NCBI RefSeq assembly: GCF_947499945.1
Contig: NZ_CANMQD010000001.1
Location: forward strand, 1 to 64,000
Direction of reading: 5' to 3'
Source: an uncultured Sulfitobacter sp.
GTDB lineage: Bacteria > Pseudomonadota > Alphaproteobacteria > Rhodobacterales > Rhodobacteraceae
Length of the DNA stretch: 64,000 bases
Shown piece by piece: positions 16,986-25,689 of the stretch (position 1 is the first letter of the stretch; each line of letters begins with the position of its first letter). The notes beneath the pieces were generated by a model. That model ran no database searches, had not been told where the DNA came from, and saw only the letters and a list, made by a program, of their open reading frames with translations. The position numbers were made by a program, and so were the translations under genes.

Positions 16986-18683
16986 ATGATGATGAACACA
17001 CAGCCCCACCTTTCGAAACGCGGCGACGTTTACCAATGGCGGCGCAAAACCAGACGCTTTTCCACAGGAAACATCGATATCAAGCTCTCCTTAGGGACGA
17101 CAGATCGCCAGCAAGCGCATATCCTGGCTCGGAAAGTCAGTGCAGAGAGTGATATGATCATGGAGCAAATTGTTGGAAGTCGGATCACACCAGAACATGG
17201 TCGGGCGTTTCTGTCTGAGGTGATCCGTAAAGAACGGGCGAAGATCGCACAGCTTAGCTTGCTCAGCCGCGTGGACAGCCTTGATCCGGTAGATGATGCC
17301 CGCCACGATGCCGCTATGGCCGAGGCATGGCAACGTGTCTCGTCGCATGGCATTAATCACAACGTTTCGGAAGAAGCCTCCGATCTGGTGCGCGATAATA
17401 TCGATTTGATCCGCAGTGATCTGAGCAGCCATCCCCGTAGGCAGGCAATCCTGCGGGTTCTCCAAGAACAAACAGGGCAGGATCAGTTGTCAGCGCTGGA
17501 ATATATCCAGGTTATGGACCTGTTTGTGTCCGGAAAAGCAGAAGCGTGGGCCGATGACCGCCCCAAAGAGGCCCTGACGACCAAGGCATTGCCTGGTGCG
17601 CCCAATAGTGACCCCGCCCTGCCCTCTTCTACCCTGCGGGCCATCGTTGAGCGAATGAACGCCATCAAGCGCACTGAAGGCATCGAGGAAAAGACGCTAC
17701 GCCAATACCTGAGCTTTGCGGCGCTGTTCACGATGCTAACCGGACATGACGACATTACCCAAATCCGCCAACCTGATGTGAAGGCCTTCCGCGCCGACCT
17801 CGCCCAGATGCCGAAAAGTTGGGGTAAAAGCCCCAAGGATCAGGCTTCAACACGCGACGAGGTAATGGCGAAAGCTGCTTCTCTTCCCCTTGATAGGGTT
17901 GGCCTGTCAGTCGGAACCATCAACCGCCACCTTGATCACCTCAATCAAATTGCCGATTGGGCGCGGGATGAAGGCTTGGCCGTTGACCTGAATCTGAAGC
18001 CTGCCAAGCTGCGCCGCAAAGAAACAGTCCGCGCCCGTGACAAACGCGATGCCTTCTCCGTCGAGCAGCTCCATGTGGTTTTTCAAAACCCTGTCTGGAC
18101 CGGCTCACATTCGGAGCATCACCAGACGAAACCCGGACAAGAAGTCTTCAAGAACGGCATCTACTGGTGCCCCTTGATTGGCGCATATACGGGAGCACGC
18201 AGAGAAGAAATCGCGGGCCTTGCCCCATCTGACATTGTCGAAAGTGATGGCGTTGCCTGCTTCTCAATCGAAGATTCAGAGCTGCGTCGGATCAAAAACC
18301 TGTCTTCACGCCGTTTGATCCCCGTCCATTCCCACCTGATTGATCTTGGCCTTTTGGATCATGTGCAAAGGGCGGAGCGGAACCAACAAAACTGCCTCTT
18401 CCCCGAACTATACGAAGCTGGAAATGACGCGTTTGGCCGCAAGGTGGGCCGTCGCATGCGTCAAATCATTGATCAACAACTCGGCGCGAAAGGCGAAAAG
18501 CTCTCGTTCCACAGCCTGCGGCACTATGTGCAGAACGAACTTGATCATGCAGGCGTTGATGACAAAGTTGTTCGCGATATCATCGGACACGAAGGCAAAG
18601 ACATCCACGATAAGGTCTACCGGAAGCCGTCACTACCACCCACACTTAATCAGGCCATCAATACGCTCCCAAAAATCAACTGA
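16986..18683 (+). CDS. int: Tyrosine recombinase / integrase
   Basis: Protein of 565 residues. The N-terminus (PHLSKRGDVYQWRRKTRRFS) is of the DUF6538 type seen in many site-specific integrases. A SAM-like core-binding region lies around 210-330 and the catalytic domain around 370-560. Catalytic residues are R405 (YTGARREEI), H509-S-L-R512-H513, a histidine in IIGHEGK and the nucleophile Y545 (DKVYRK), so the enzyme looks intact. Start codons ATG ATG ATG at 16986-16994 leave the exact start open. It is next to att-like copy 1 and probably mobilises the 16.85-23.24 kb segment. A decayed tail of a related integrase is at 37130-37322. Confidence 0.88.
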   Translation: MMMNTQPHLSKRGDVYQWRRKTRRFSTGNIDIKLSLGTTDRQQAHILARKVSAESDMIMEQIVGSRITPEHGRAFLSEVIRKERAKIAQLSLLSRVDSLDPVDDARHDAAMAEAWQRVSSHGINHNVSEEASDLVRDNIDLIRSDLSSHPRRQAILRVLQEQTGQDQLSALEYIQVMDLFVSGKAEAWADDRPKEALTTKALPGAPNSDPALPSSTLRAIVERMNAIKRTEGIEEKTLRQYLSFAALFTMLTGHDDITQIRQPDVKAFRADLAQMPKSWGKSPKDQASTRDEVMAKAASLPLDRVGLSVGTINRHLDHLNQIADWARDEGLAVDLNLKPAKLRRKETVRARDKRDAFSVEQLHVVFQNPVWTGSHSEHHQTKPGQEVFKNGIYWCPLIGAYTGARREEIAGLAPSDIVESDGVACFSIEDSELRRIKNLSSRRLIPVHSHLIDLGLLDHVQRAERNQQNCLFPELYEAGNDAFGRKVGRRMRQIIDQQLGAKGEKLSFHSLRHYVQNELDHAGVDDKVVRDIIGHEGKDIHDKVYRKPSLPPTLNQAINTLPKIN

Positions 18684-18769
18684 ATTCAACCGTAGGCAAA
18701 GGCGACTTGCCATACACTTCGCAACATCTGTAGTCATACTGCAGTGAGTGGCAAATTGAGGTCTTGAAC

Positions 18770-19960
18770 ATGTCTATGCTAATTGAAGAAACAAAAATGT
18801 GGAAGACAACCAAAGTTGAATCAAAAGCCAAACTAAGTGATGCAGAGATAAATGATCGTTACTCAAGAGGTGAAGGACGGATCGTCGTTGAAAATAACCG
18901 AGAAAAGCTACATGGTTTTGTGCAGCAACTATCCGACGATCAGTATATGGACCTTCGGCCATTCTACCAGAGGCGCCCACGATGGGATCCCGTCAGACAA
19001 AGTCGATTGATAGAATCATTTTTGATCAACTTACCTGTGCCTCCGGTTTTCCTATATGAAAGAGACTTCAACTCATATGAGGTGATGGATGGTCAACAAA
19101 GGATTACCGCTATCAAAGATTTCTACGACGGGAAATTAGCTTTGACAGGCCTTCAATACTGGCCCGAACTTGATGGTCGATACTATCATAATTTGCCAAA
19201 AACAGTAAAAGCTGGGATTGATCGGCGTTCAATATCATCAATTGTAATGCTCAAAGAGTCAGCTCCTGAAGATGAAGAAGCGCTCCTGCTTAGGGAAATT
19301 GTATTTGAACGCCTCAATACTGGTGGTGTCGCGTTAGAGCGACAGGAGATCAGAAATGCCTTATTTCAGGGTCAGTTCAATGAAACGATCATGGACCTTT
19401 CTCATCATAATACCATACGCAAAGCTTGGAAGCTTCCGTTGTTCGACCCCGAAGAGTCTGCGAAAAATGATCCTAAGCTTGTTAAGTCAAGCTTTTACCA
19501 AAAAATGGAAGATGCTGAATTAGTATTACGCTTCTTCGCACTTAGAAATGTTGATCATTACAAAAAGGGAATGCAAGGATTTCTGGACTTGTACATGTTA
19601 AAGGCAACACGTCTTGATAAAAATATCGTACAAAAATTGAAAACTCAGTTTCTATTGGTTATGGATACGGTAGAGGCTATTTTTGGTGACGTCGCTTTTC
19701 AGCCGTATCTACCTGCAAGTGATGAATTCCTTGGCAGACCACAAAAAGCATTCTTTGACGCCGTCACCGTGGGGATTGCCCGAAACCTTGATGACATTCA
19801 GATCCTAATTGATAGAAAAGATCGAATTCTGGAGCTTACGAAAGAACTATTTCGAAACAATGAGGAAGGTACATTTACGGGTCGTGGAAATACAAAAGCT
19901 GACATAAAGCAGAGAATTGATCTGTATTCTGATATGCTGGCAAGTGTCGCGGCAGAGTGA
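18770..19960 (+). CDS. DUF262 (GmrSD N-domain-like) protein
   Basis: Protein of 396 residues; ATG 18770 is chosen because GAGG lies 8 nt upstream, rather than the TTG at 18764. The DUF262 signature is visible: YQRRPRWD, SFLINLPVPPVFLYE, the DGQQR motif (VMDGQQRITAI) and FERLNTGG. DUF262 is a ParB-fold-related nucleotide-binding/hydrolysing domain found in type IV restriction enzymes (GmrSD, SspE) and other defence proteins. No C-terminal DUF1524 HNH domain is present here; instead the next gene, one base downstream, encodes a HEPN-like protein. The two probably form one defence operon carried by the integrative element. The exact function is unknown. Confidence 0.75.
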   Translation: MSMLIEETKMWKTTKVESKAKLSDAEINDRYSRGEGRIVVENNREKLHGFVQQLSDDQYMDLRPFYQRRPRWDPVRQSRLIESFLINLPVPPVFLYERDFNSYEVMDGQQRITAIKDFYDGKLALTGLQYWPELDGRYYHNLPKTVKAGIDRRSISSIVMLKESAPEDEEALLLREIVFERLNTGGVALERQEIRNALFQGQFNETIMDLSHHNTIRKAWKLPLFDPEESAKNDPKLVKSSFYQKMEDAELVLRFFALRNVDHYKKGMQGFLDLYMLKATRLDKNIVQKLKTQFLLVMDTVEAIFGDVAFQPYLPASDEFLGRPQKAFFDAVTVGIARNLDDIQILIDRKDRILELTKELFRNNEEGTFTGRGNTKADIKQRIDLYSDMLASVAAE

Positions 19961-19961
19961 A

Positions 19962-21008
19962 ATGTATTCAGATCAATTTGAAAAACTATGTAAAGAACTA
20001 GAATCCATTATCGCTCACTGGCAGGTGAATGCCCGGATGAGAGGTATTCTGTCTCGAGTCGAGAATAGTTTAGAATTGAGTCCCTTAGAGCACGATCTTT
20101 ATGACTTAAAGCAGAGTTCTCCATTGGCAATGGAATGGCGGGTGATGGATCATTGCTCTGCGATCGCGCGCCTTTATGCAGTGTATGAGCATTACTGTGA
20201 AAGCATACTACATGACTGGCTCCACTTTTTAACATCACGCAAAACTTTCGACGAATTACCAGACAAAATAGTCAGGGATTACCCTAAAGGGTTTTCCTAT
20301 ATTATTGGTCTGTTGCCCAGTTCCAGATACGATCAATTATCGGTTGAGGATATGGTAGCAGGTTACAATGCAGCATTGGCTTGCAATCCCCAATATAACT
20401 TGGTGGGTGAGTGCTTAACACGCCATCGTATGAATCTTCGCTGGGAAGAGCTATCTGAAATCTATCAAAGGTTCGGAATTTCGAATGTAGCGGATTGGAT
20501 ATCTAAAGATGCTGAAGTCATTGATTTCTTTGCAACTGCAGGGCAACGAACCACCGAACAGATTTCGGCTAAGTTAGCGGAACTGGTGCAATACCGCAAT
20601 GATGCCTCTCACGGGGCCGTCTCGGTCGATGAAATTTTGGGGCAGCAGCAATTTTTGGAGTTTGCTCATTTCATTCGCATTATATGTTCAAGTTTAAACA
20701 ATTTGCATCACAGCTACGCTCTTGAGCTACTACTAGAAATAGGTGAGGCCAAAAAAGTTGGAACTGTAGCCGAGCGGTTTCGCGATAATATTGTGATATG
20801 CAAAATGGATAGCGGAACGGTATTCAAGGGGCAGAAAGTCTCATTTTTGGCTGACCGTTATTGCGTCGAGAGGCGAATTATGTCGATGCAAGTCAACGGT
20901 GTTGAGGTCCAAGCTATGAGCTTTATCGGAGAGATGGAGTTGGGGATCAAGCTCGACCAACCTATTACAAGAAAAAAAGCAGCACTACTGACAAATTCGG
21001 CGTGGTAG
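19962..21008 (+). CDS. HEPN-domain protein (MAE_28990/RiboL-PSP-HEPN-like), partner of DUF262
   Basis: Protein of 348 residues; the start is ATG 19962, one base after the DUF262 stop. Helical N-terminus with ARLYAVYEHYCESIL, the membrane-free helix typical of MAE_28990/MAE_18760-type HEPN proteins, and the HEPN catalytic-like motif R-x4-H in VQYRNDASHGAV. HEPN domains are commonly RNases in abortive-infection and toxin systems. The C-terminal 100 residues look beta-rich and have no assignment. Genomic coupling to DUF262 suggests a sensor/effector pair against foreign DNA, which is inference. Codon use is AT-rich like the gene before it. Confidence 0.65.
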   Translation: MYSDQFEKLCKELESIIAHWQVNARMRGILSRVENSLELSPLEHDLYDLKQSSPLAMEWRVMDHCSAIARLYAVYEHYCESILHDWLHFLTSRKTFDELPDKIVRDYPKGFSYIIGLLPSSRYDQLSVEDMVAGYNAALACNPQYNLVGECLTRHRMNLRWEELSEIYQRFGISNVADWISKDAEVIDFFATAGQRTTEQISAKLAELVQYRNDASHGAVSVDEILGQQQFLEFAHFIRIICSSLNNLHHSYALELLLEIGEAKKVGTVAERFRDNIVICKMDSGTVFKGQKVSFLADRYCVERRIMSMQVNGVEVQAMSFIGEMELGIKLDQPITRKKAALLTNSAW

Positions 21009-21436
21009 TGTTCATTAAAATGCACAGAACTTTCGGTATTGACCTCGTCGAACACTGGCGTTGATGAAACGCAAAATTACAGTAGATCAGTCAAGAGCCC
21101 AATATTTTTTCAACACAGAATTCACGCCTCATGCACCTTGCAAAAGGTAAATGTTGAAGGGTCCCCTGATATATTTCCAATTCGTTTTGGCCTGCGGACC
21201 ACCAGCAAACAGACACATAGCTGACGCTAGGGCAAAATGCGGTTTTTTTCTGGGTTTCCAAAGGGCGAAGCGGCCTTGGCTTGGGGTTTCAAAAGGGGCA
21301 GCGCACCCCTTTGCCGGAAAGAGGTAACCTCCCCATCGGGGTGGTTAGCGCTAGTAGGTTATAAATCAAAGAAACTGATTTTGTACTTTCGCGGACTTGG
21401 CGGATCATGGGGTAACCCTCCCCAAGGAACCCAATT
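21009..21436. other. Gene-free spacer upstream of second relaxase
   Basis: No gene is visible. The segment 21230-21430 has several GC-rich inverted repeats, including the hairpin at 21325-21347, and could hold a transfer origin for the relaxase that starts at 21437. Confidence 0.45.
21325..21347 (+). other. Inverted repeat, possible oriT or regulatory hairpin of second relaxase
   Basis: TAACCTCCCC and GGGGTGGTTA form a ten-base stem with one mismatch around ATC, 90 bp upstream of the relaxase gene. It may be a nic-site hairpin. No T-run follows directly, so a terminator is less likely. Confidence 0.3.
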
Positions 21437-22558
21437 ATGTCCGATCAAGAACCATCAAAAGCCATCTCCGTCCGTGTAAAACACACGCACCGATCCAAGT
21501 ACAAGAACCAGCGCCGCCATGATCTGCGCATCGGACTTACACCAAGCTACGTCCAGGATGAACGCTCTGAGCTGAACCGTGTGCTGGTTGAGCTGCCAAT
21601 GCCAGCCGCAATCACAGCACGGGCAAAAGAACTGCGTGAAAAGACCAGCCCAAGCCGTGCGTTGCGAGCAGATGCAGCCGTAGCCACTATCGGCATCATT
21701 ACCTTTGGCCATGCAGCTCAACCAATCTTTGAGGCTTTGACAACGGCACAGCAAGATGAAGCGTACCTTGAGGTCGCCCAGTGCATCGCTGACGAATACG
21801 GCACAACCATTCGCGGTCTGGTCGTTCACGCGGATGAAACCGCTCCTCATGCGCATGTCGTATGGGACTGCCGTGACCATGAAGGGGTGCCGATGTCGCG
21901 GGTGATGAAGGGATCAAGGTTGCAAGATATCGCAGCTGAGGTCATTCAGAAACATGCTTCTGGTATCGAGCGAGGGGTTCGTAAATCCGTGCGCATCGCC
22001 CATGGCGATCAACCAAGCCAAATCTACAACCGTTCAGTTCAACAACTGCACCAAGACCTGCCTCTTGAACTGGAAGCCAAGCGCCAAGAGGTCAAGCAAT
22101 TCAGTGATCGGGTCGATGAAATGCGGGCGCGTGTCGAAAAGCTGGAAGCGAAAGAGGCATTGAACGCGAAGGAAGCCAAACGGTTGGCAACTTACCGCAA
22201 TCGCCTTGCAGCAAGGTTGGAAGAATACACCGAAGCAAAGGCAGTGCTGGCCACCATGGTTCAGGCCACTGACCAGCGGGAGGAAGCCCTGAACATCAAA
22301 GAGCGCGTTCTCGATAAGGCAGAAGAACAGATGGATGAGCGGGAAACAACAATTGATCAACGCGACACTGAGTTGTTGGTCCGCGAGAAAGAAGTCGTTC
22401 GCCGTGAAGGCATCTTGGATCGAATTACGGATGAAATCGGCAAGCTGATTAGCGACGTTGCGGATCGCCTTGGCGTCGGTAAATCACTTCGGGCCATTCG
22501 TGATCGCCTGACGTCCGTACGAAATGAGTTGGCTGATGACGGGCCATCGCTTGAGTGA
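21437..22558 (+). CDS. MobV/Pre-like relaxase with coiled-coil tail
   Basis: Protein of 373 residues, ATG 21437. The metal-binding motif VVHADETAPHAHVVWD (around residues 134-149) matches the HxDE...PHxH signature of MobV/Pre relaxases. The second half (about 200-350) is a long charged coiled coil, typical of the family. The N-terminus is basic. It differs from the relaxase at 7904 apart from the motif. It lies at the right side of the element that carries the integrase, so the segment may be integrative and mobilisable. No other transfer genes are present. Confidence 0.65.
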   Translation: MSDQEPSKAISVRVKHTHRSKYKNQRRHDLRIGLTPSYVQDERSELNRVLVELPMPAAITARAKELREKTSPSRALRADAAVATIGIITFGHAAQPIFEALTTAQQDEAYLEVAQCIADEYGTTIRGLVVHADETAPHAHVVWDCRDHEGVPMSRVMKGSRLQDIAAEVIQKHASGIERGVRKSVRIAHGDQPSQIYNRSVQQLHQDLPLELEAKRQEVKQFSDRVDEMRARVEKLEAKEALNAKEAKRLATYRNRLAARLEEYTEAKAVLATMVQATDQREEALNIKERVLDKAEEQMDERETTIDQRDTELLVREKEVVRREGILDRITDEIGKLISDVADRLGVGKSLRAIRDRLTSVRNELADDGPSLE

Positions 22559-22787
22559 CGTGGCATCGCGCCTGCCCTGCCCGCTCCCAAAAATAAATCT
22601 CGGCTCCAGAAACTCTCCATTTTCCAGGGCGTTCAGCCACTCCAGCACGGGGCACTAAAAAGGGAGACATGACAAAAGGTAACATTGGACATATGCAGCA
22701 CTTCGCAATGCTCGATAGCGTCTAAGTTTGAATTTCATCCAGCCAGTCATTAGGCTACCTCTGTCTTAGAGCATTGGAGAGCATCGC

Positions 22788-22982
22788 ATGGCAGTAGGCA
22801 CAGACGTAACAATCCGCGTTTGGTACGACGAAGATCAAGACGTGATTAAAATGCGCATTGATGGAGAGCTTACCAGCGTAAACAACAATCCTGAAAGCAA
22901 AAGAGGCAACCCAAGCATGTACAAAAAATTGGCAGGTGTACTTCGTGACGCAGGCGAAAAATTCCCATCTGGAGTTTTGTAA
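22788..22982 (+). CDS. Small hypothetical protein (64 residues)
   Basis: I do not recognise it. The frame starts at ATG 22788 with GGAGAG about 10 nt upstream. The N-terminal half has an alternating beta pattern (VTIRVWYDE, VIKMRIDGEL). The C-terminus is probably helical (SMYKKLAGVLRDAGEKF). No membrane segment or cysteines. It lies between the second relaxase and the right att-like site, so it is cargo of the element. A good ribosome-binding site and ordered amphipathic pattern support it as a real gene. Confidence 0.5.
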   Translation: MAVGTDVTIRVWYDEDQDVIKMRIDGELTSVNNNPESKRGNPSMYKKLAGVLRDAGEKFPSGVL

Positions 22983-23651
22983 AATGAGTGATGCTAAGAC
23001 GTAAGAAGCGCACTGATTATGCCATCGTACTCGCCTTAATGATCGACAGGATTGGAGATGGTTATCAAACTGAGAGAACGCCCTATGATCAGATTCGCTT
23101 GAGGTCAGGTTAATTCTTTCCTAAAAGTGTCCCACCAGACTGCGGCACCGCCGCCGGATGGACGCTTTGATAAGTCTTGTAATGCAAGGGCTTATGAGAC
23201 CCGATGACATGGCTTCGATCCCTACCGTCGGAGCCATTTTACTCTTTATGTTCAATGGCATAGCCGTTTAAAAAGAAACGCAACCTCGCCACGGAAAATC
23301 TACGGAAGCATAGCGGAAGCAGGATGCTGGCGAATATTTTGTTGCTCTTTTGCAACGCAACCTAGCCAAACGAACCTTGGTACAATCTAATCAACCGTTT
23401 TTTGGCAAATTGGGCAGCGTCGATTGCACGGCAGGAGCATTGTAAACACACAACCGTCCCTTGCCGACCTTCGCGTTGGGTTAAAACGCTTTAGCGCTTC
23501 GTGACCAAGCAGCCATTCGTAGTTTGTACAGCATTCTTACCGCACAGAGGTCAGCTATGCGGACTTTGCTGCCGTCTACAATTAGAGAATATTGGCTGCT
23601 TCGCCGCGTTTCTATACTTCAAACGTAAAGTAGACGGGCTGTAAGCCAATT
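22983..23651. other. Right-end region of integrative element and flank
   Basis: No gene is visible in about 670 bp. It holds ACTGCGGCACCGC (about 23141), CTTATGAG (about 23191) and the second att-like core (23220-23240), the same words found beside copy 1. The 23280-23600 part has no recognisable structure. Confidence 0.5.
23220..23240 (+). repeat. att-like direct repeat, copy 2
   Basis: Same core as at 16853 (CCCTACCGTCGGAGCCATTT). The preceding bases GGCTTCGATC followed by the core ending in CCA look like the T-loop and acceptor end of a tRNA or tmRNA gene, the common target of tyrosine recombinases. No complete tRNA can be folded here. Confidence 0.6.
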
Positions 23652-24065
23652 TCATTGTCTTTCCCCAAGCGGCATGCATTGAGCGGCAAACGGAAACACG
23701 TCATCAACCCAAGAGGCCCGTGGGTTTTGCTCACGAACATTGAGACCCGGTCTCGAAAGAATTCGCATTTGCACGCCATCGCCCACGTCAAAAAAATAGA
23801 ACACGGCGTCCCACTCCCCATCAAATCGGCTGTATCTTTCGTAAGCGCCATCACCCACGCGGACGAACCTTTGCGGTTGCCCTTGCCCTTCTTCATATCG
23901 TCTCACCGCGATTTCACCGTAAAATTCCCATGTCCGTGGGCCGACGAAGGATAGGCGCTCGCAGGATAAACCAGTCAGGTCTGCAGGTTTAGATTGTGCA
24001 GGGGTGCCTGCAATCGATGCTATTGATAACAATATAAAATGGAATGCTGTTCTCATATTGGACAT
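23652..24065 (-). CDS. Exported hypothetical protein
   Basis: Unrecognised protein of about 137 residues. The start is placed at ATG 24065 (MSNMRTAFHFILLS...), because this gives a signal peptide with a hydrophobic core and a possible cleavage after IAGTPAQS; the open frame extends upstream to 24164. The mature part has WEFYGEIAVRRYEEG and DGEWDAVFYFFDVGDG, probably beta-rich, with two cysteines (LSCERL, AAQCMP) that could form a disulphide in the periplasm. It stands alone, just outside the right att-like site. Confidence 0.5.
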   Translation of the reverse strand: MSNMRTAFHFILLSIASIAGTPAQSKPADLTGLSCERLSFVGPRTWEFYGEIAVRRYEEGQGQPQRFVRVGDGAYERYSRFDGEWDAVFYFFDVGDGVQMRILSRPGLNVREQNPRASWVDDVFPFAAQCMPLGERQ

Positions 24066-24453
24066 GCTACGAAACTCAACGTTTAAAAGAAACCATATTG
24101 ACTGCCTTACAGCTCTGTCAAAAGACATGTCCGACGTGGCATTCTCTCCGAACCAATCGCACAAGCTTTGGTAGGACCGGTCAAAAGCAGACTTTCATGC
24201 GCCACGAAGCAACCGTCGCTTTCGACTCAAACGTGCCGTTCGCTGCATTGCAGAGCAACAGCAAGTGCCCGCATTGAAGCTTGTCCGCTTCCGGCCCAGA
24301 GCCGCCATTGATCAGATACCCAATTGCAGCATCGCAGCTTCTCCGAAGCAGACATTGACCCGTTAGCGCAGCATTTTCACTTGCTGGATGACGGCATCGC
24401 GGGACGAAGCTGCCCTTGATAGGAAGCCGCAAAAGGTCTGCTTCCGCCTTCCG
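24066..24453. repeat. Spacer with degenerate intergenic repeats
   Basis: No gene is visible. The stretch 24225-24440 is made of degraded units with the words TTCGCTGCATTGC, CCGCTTCCGGCCC and GGTCTGCTTCCGCC, of the same kind as those at 2856, 16697 and 25300. Confidence 0.35.
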
Positions 24454-24831
24454 TCAATCAACCTGTTTGCACCGAGCGGCATTCATATTGCATTCGGCAA
24501 AGTTATTACAATGACACATTTCAAGCGATGAAAGGACCTTGTCGATCCTTTTCAGTGCAGCGATCCGCTTACGAACGGTTTCGCGATGTGCGGAGGCGAC
24601 TATTGCCATCTCTCCTTTGCTCCATGAGCCCTGCAAAAGGGTAGATATTTCACCCAGTGTAAGTCCAAGCGACTGTGCATCGCGAACAAACTGAATTGCA
24701 CGGACATCACTCTGGGAAAACGAACGATCCCGTCCATTTCTATTTGGTTTGGGAATGATGGCTCTTTTTTCGTAGTAGCGGATTGTCGATATTGGGATTC
24801 CTGTCTGATCTGCCACATCTGATATTCTCAT
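24454..24831 (-). CDS. MerR-family metal-responsive regulator
   Basis: Protein of 125 residues. The N-terminal winged helix (MRISDVADQTGIPISTIRYYEKRAI) is classic MerR, followed by the dimerisation helix. Cysteines cluster at the C-terminus: C106, C108, C114 and C121. C106-x7-C114 matches the metal loop spacing of CueR/ZntR-type sensors. The cysteine found near position 80 in MerR and ZntR is absent (S80), as in CueR. It is 11 nt downstream of the MerT-like gene on the same strand and probably autoregulates through the dyad at 25181-25200. The metal cannot be named safely; mercury or a monovalent ion are both possible. Confidence 0.82.
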   Translation of the reverse strand: MRISDVADQTGIPISTIRYYEKRAIIPKPNRNGRDRSFSQSDVRAIQFVRDAQSLGLTLGEISTLLQGSWSKGEMAIVASAHRETVRKRIAALKRIDKVLSSLEMCHCNNFAECNMNAARCKQVD

Positions 24832-24842
24832 AAAAACACCCC

Positions 24843-25145
24843 TTAACGTTTCGATTTTACATAGTTCACTAACAAATACCCAAGCCCCAGCAGGGCCGAG
24901 ACGATCAATGCAACTGTTGATCCTGCGCTAAGATAAGCTCCAGTTGTGATGCCGATAAAGCCTAGAGCAATGAGCACTGGAGGAACAGCACAACAAAGTG
25001 CACAAAGTACGAAGAATCCCGCCCCGAATTTTACAGTCTTAACTGTTTGAGATTTTCTTGCTCCTGCGCAGCCACAGGAAGGATCAGACGACCCTTTGGG
25101 CGAACAAGTACCAGTGCAATCAGCGATGGAAGACGCGTCGATCAT
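24843..25145 (-). CDS. Small MerT-like metal transport membrane protein
   Basis: Protein of 100 residues. A Cys-rich cytoplasmic N-terminus (CTGTC and CGC) precedes two membrane helices: FFVLCALCCAVPPVLIALGF and STVALIVSALLGLGYLLVNY. The CC-x-VPPVLIALG segment resembles the first metal-binding helix of MerT/MerC-type mercury importers. It starts at ATG 25145 with AAAGGAG upstream and is followed at once by the MerR-type gene, so the two form a metal-inducible operon. No mercuric reductase (merA) is nearby, so either detoxification is encoded elsewhere or the metal is different. Confidence 0.6.
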   Translation of the reverse strand: MIDASSIADCTGTCSPKGSSDPSCGCAGARKSQTVKTVKFGAGFFVLCALCCAVPPVLIALGFIGITTGAYLSAGSTVALIVSALLGLGYLLVNYVKSKR

Positions 25146-25180
25146 ATTGATCTCCTTTTGATGACCAATAAACCTCTAAC

Positions 25181-25200
25181 CTATGAACCTTGGTTCATAG
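25181..25200 (-). promoter_or_regulatory. MerR-type operator/promoter dyad
   Basis: CTATGAACC-TT-GGTTCATAG is a perfect 9-bp dyad, 36 bp upstream of the MerT-like gene. On the minus strand it lies between a TTGCTA (-35-like) and a TTAGAG (-10-like) element, the arrangement of MerR-controlled promoters with an overlong spacer. Confidence 0.7.
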
Positions 25201-25689
25201 CAAGCCAAAAACCAAGGAGTAGTCCTGAAAGCCGACATCTGCGCATTACGCAGCATCATGCACTCTAGGCTCAAACCGGACTTGCGGCGGTGCGGCATGC
25301 AAATCTTGACCTTGCAGGCTTCGGCGCGACCAACCGGATGACCGGTCCCAGCCCAAAACGGACATGGCTGTTCTACACATTGGGCGGAAACCGGACTTTC
25401 GCCGCATGTGCGAAATCGAAAAGGCAGCGCGAAGAAAGCGGACGCTCAGGGCATCAGCCAGTTTTTCTGTTGTGCAAATGCGGCGAATGGCGGCTTGGAG
25501 CCCACTTTACCAGATGCTGCACAGCGCACGGACGTCCGCTTTTCAGGATGCGGCCAAAAACGTGACAAAATCAAACCGAGTTTTGCCCATGGTTTGTGAC
25601 AAAAGAGTTTTTATTGTTTTCGGGCCCGTCGCCGTCAGTAACAAAAAAGACCGTTTCTAGACTCAGCCCCGAAGGGAATCCCGAGGGGA
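25201..25689. repeat. Spacer rich in degenerate intergenic repeats
   Basis: No gene is supported. Segments such as GGATGACCGGTCCCAGCCC (about 25337), GGGCGGAAACCGGACTTTCGC (about 25382, in part) and GAATGGCGGCTTGGAGCCC (about 25485) are decayed units of the repeat family described for 2631-3371, here in several tandem pieces. Short frames across them differ in every register and are not genes. Confidence 0.4.

Noticed and set aside
23205-23240. tRNA or tmRNA gene at att-like copy 2
   Set aside because: Only a T-loop-like and CCA-ending stretch is seen; no acceptor, D-arm or anticodon arm can be built upstream. Kept as an att-like repeat instead.
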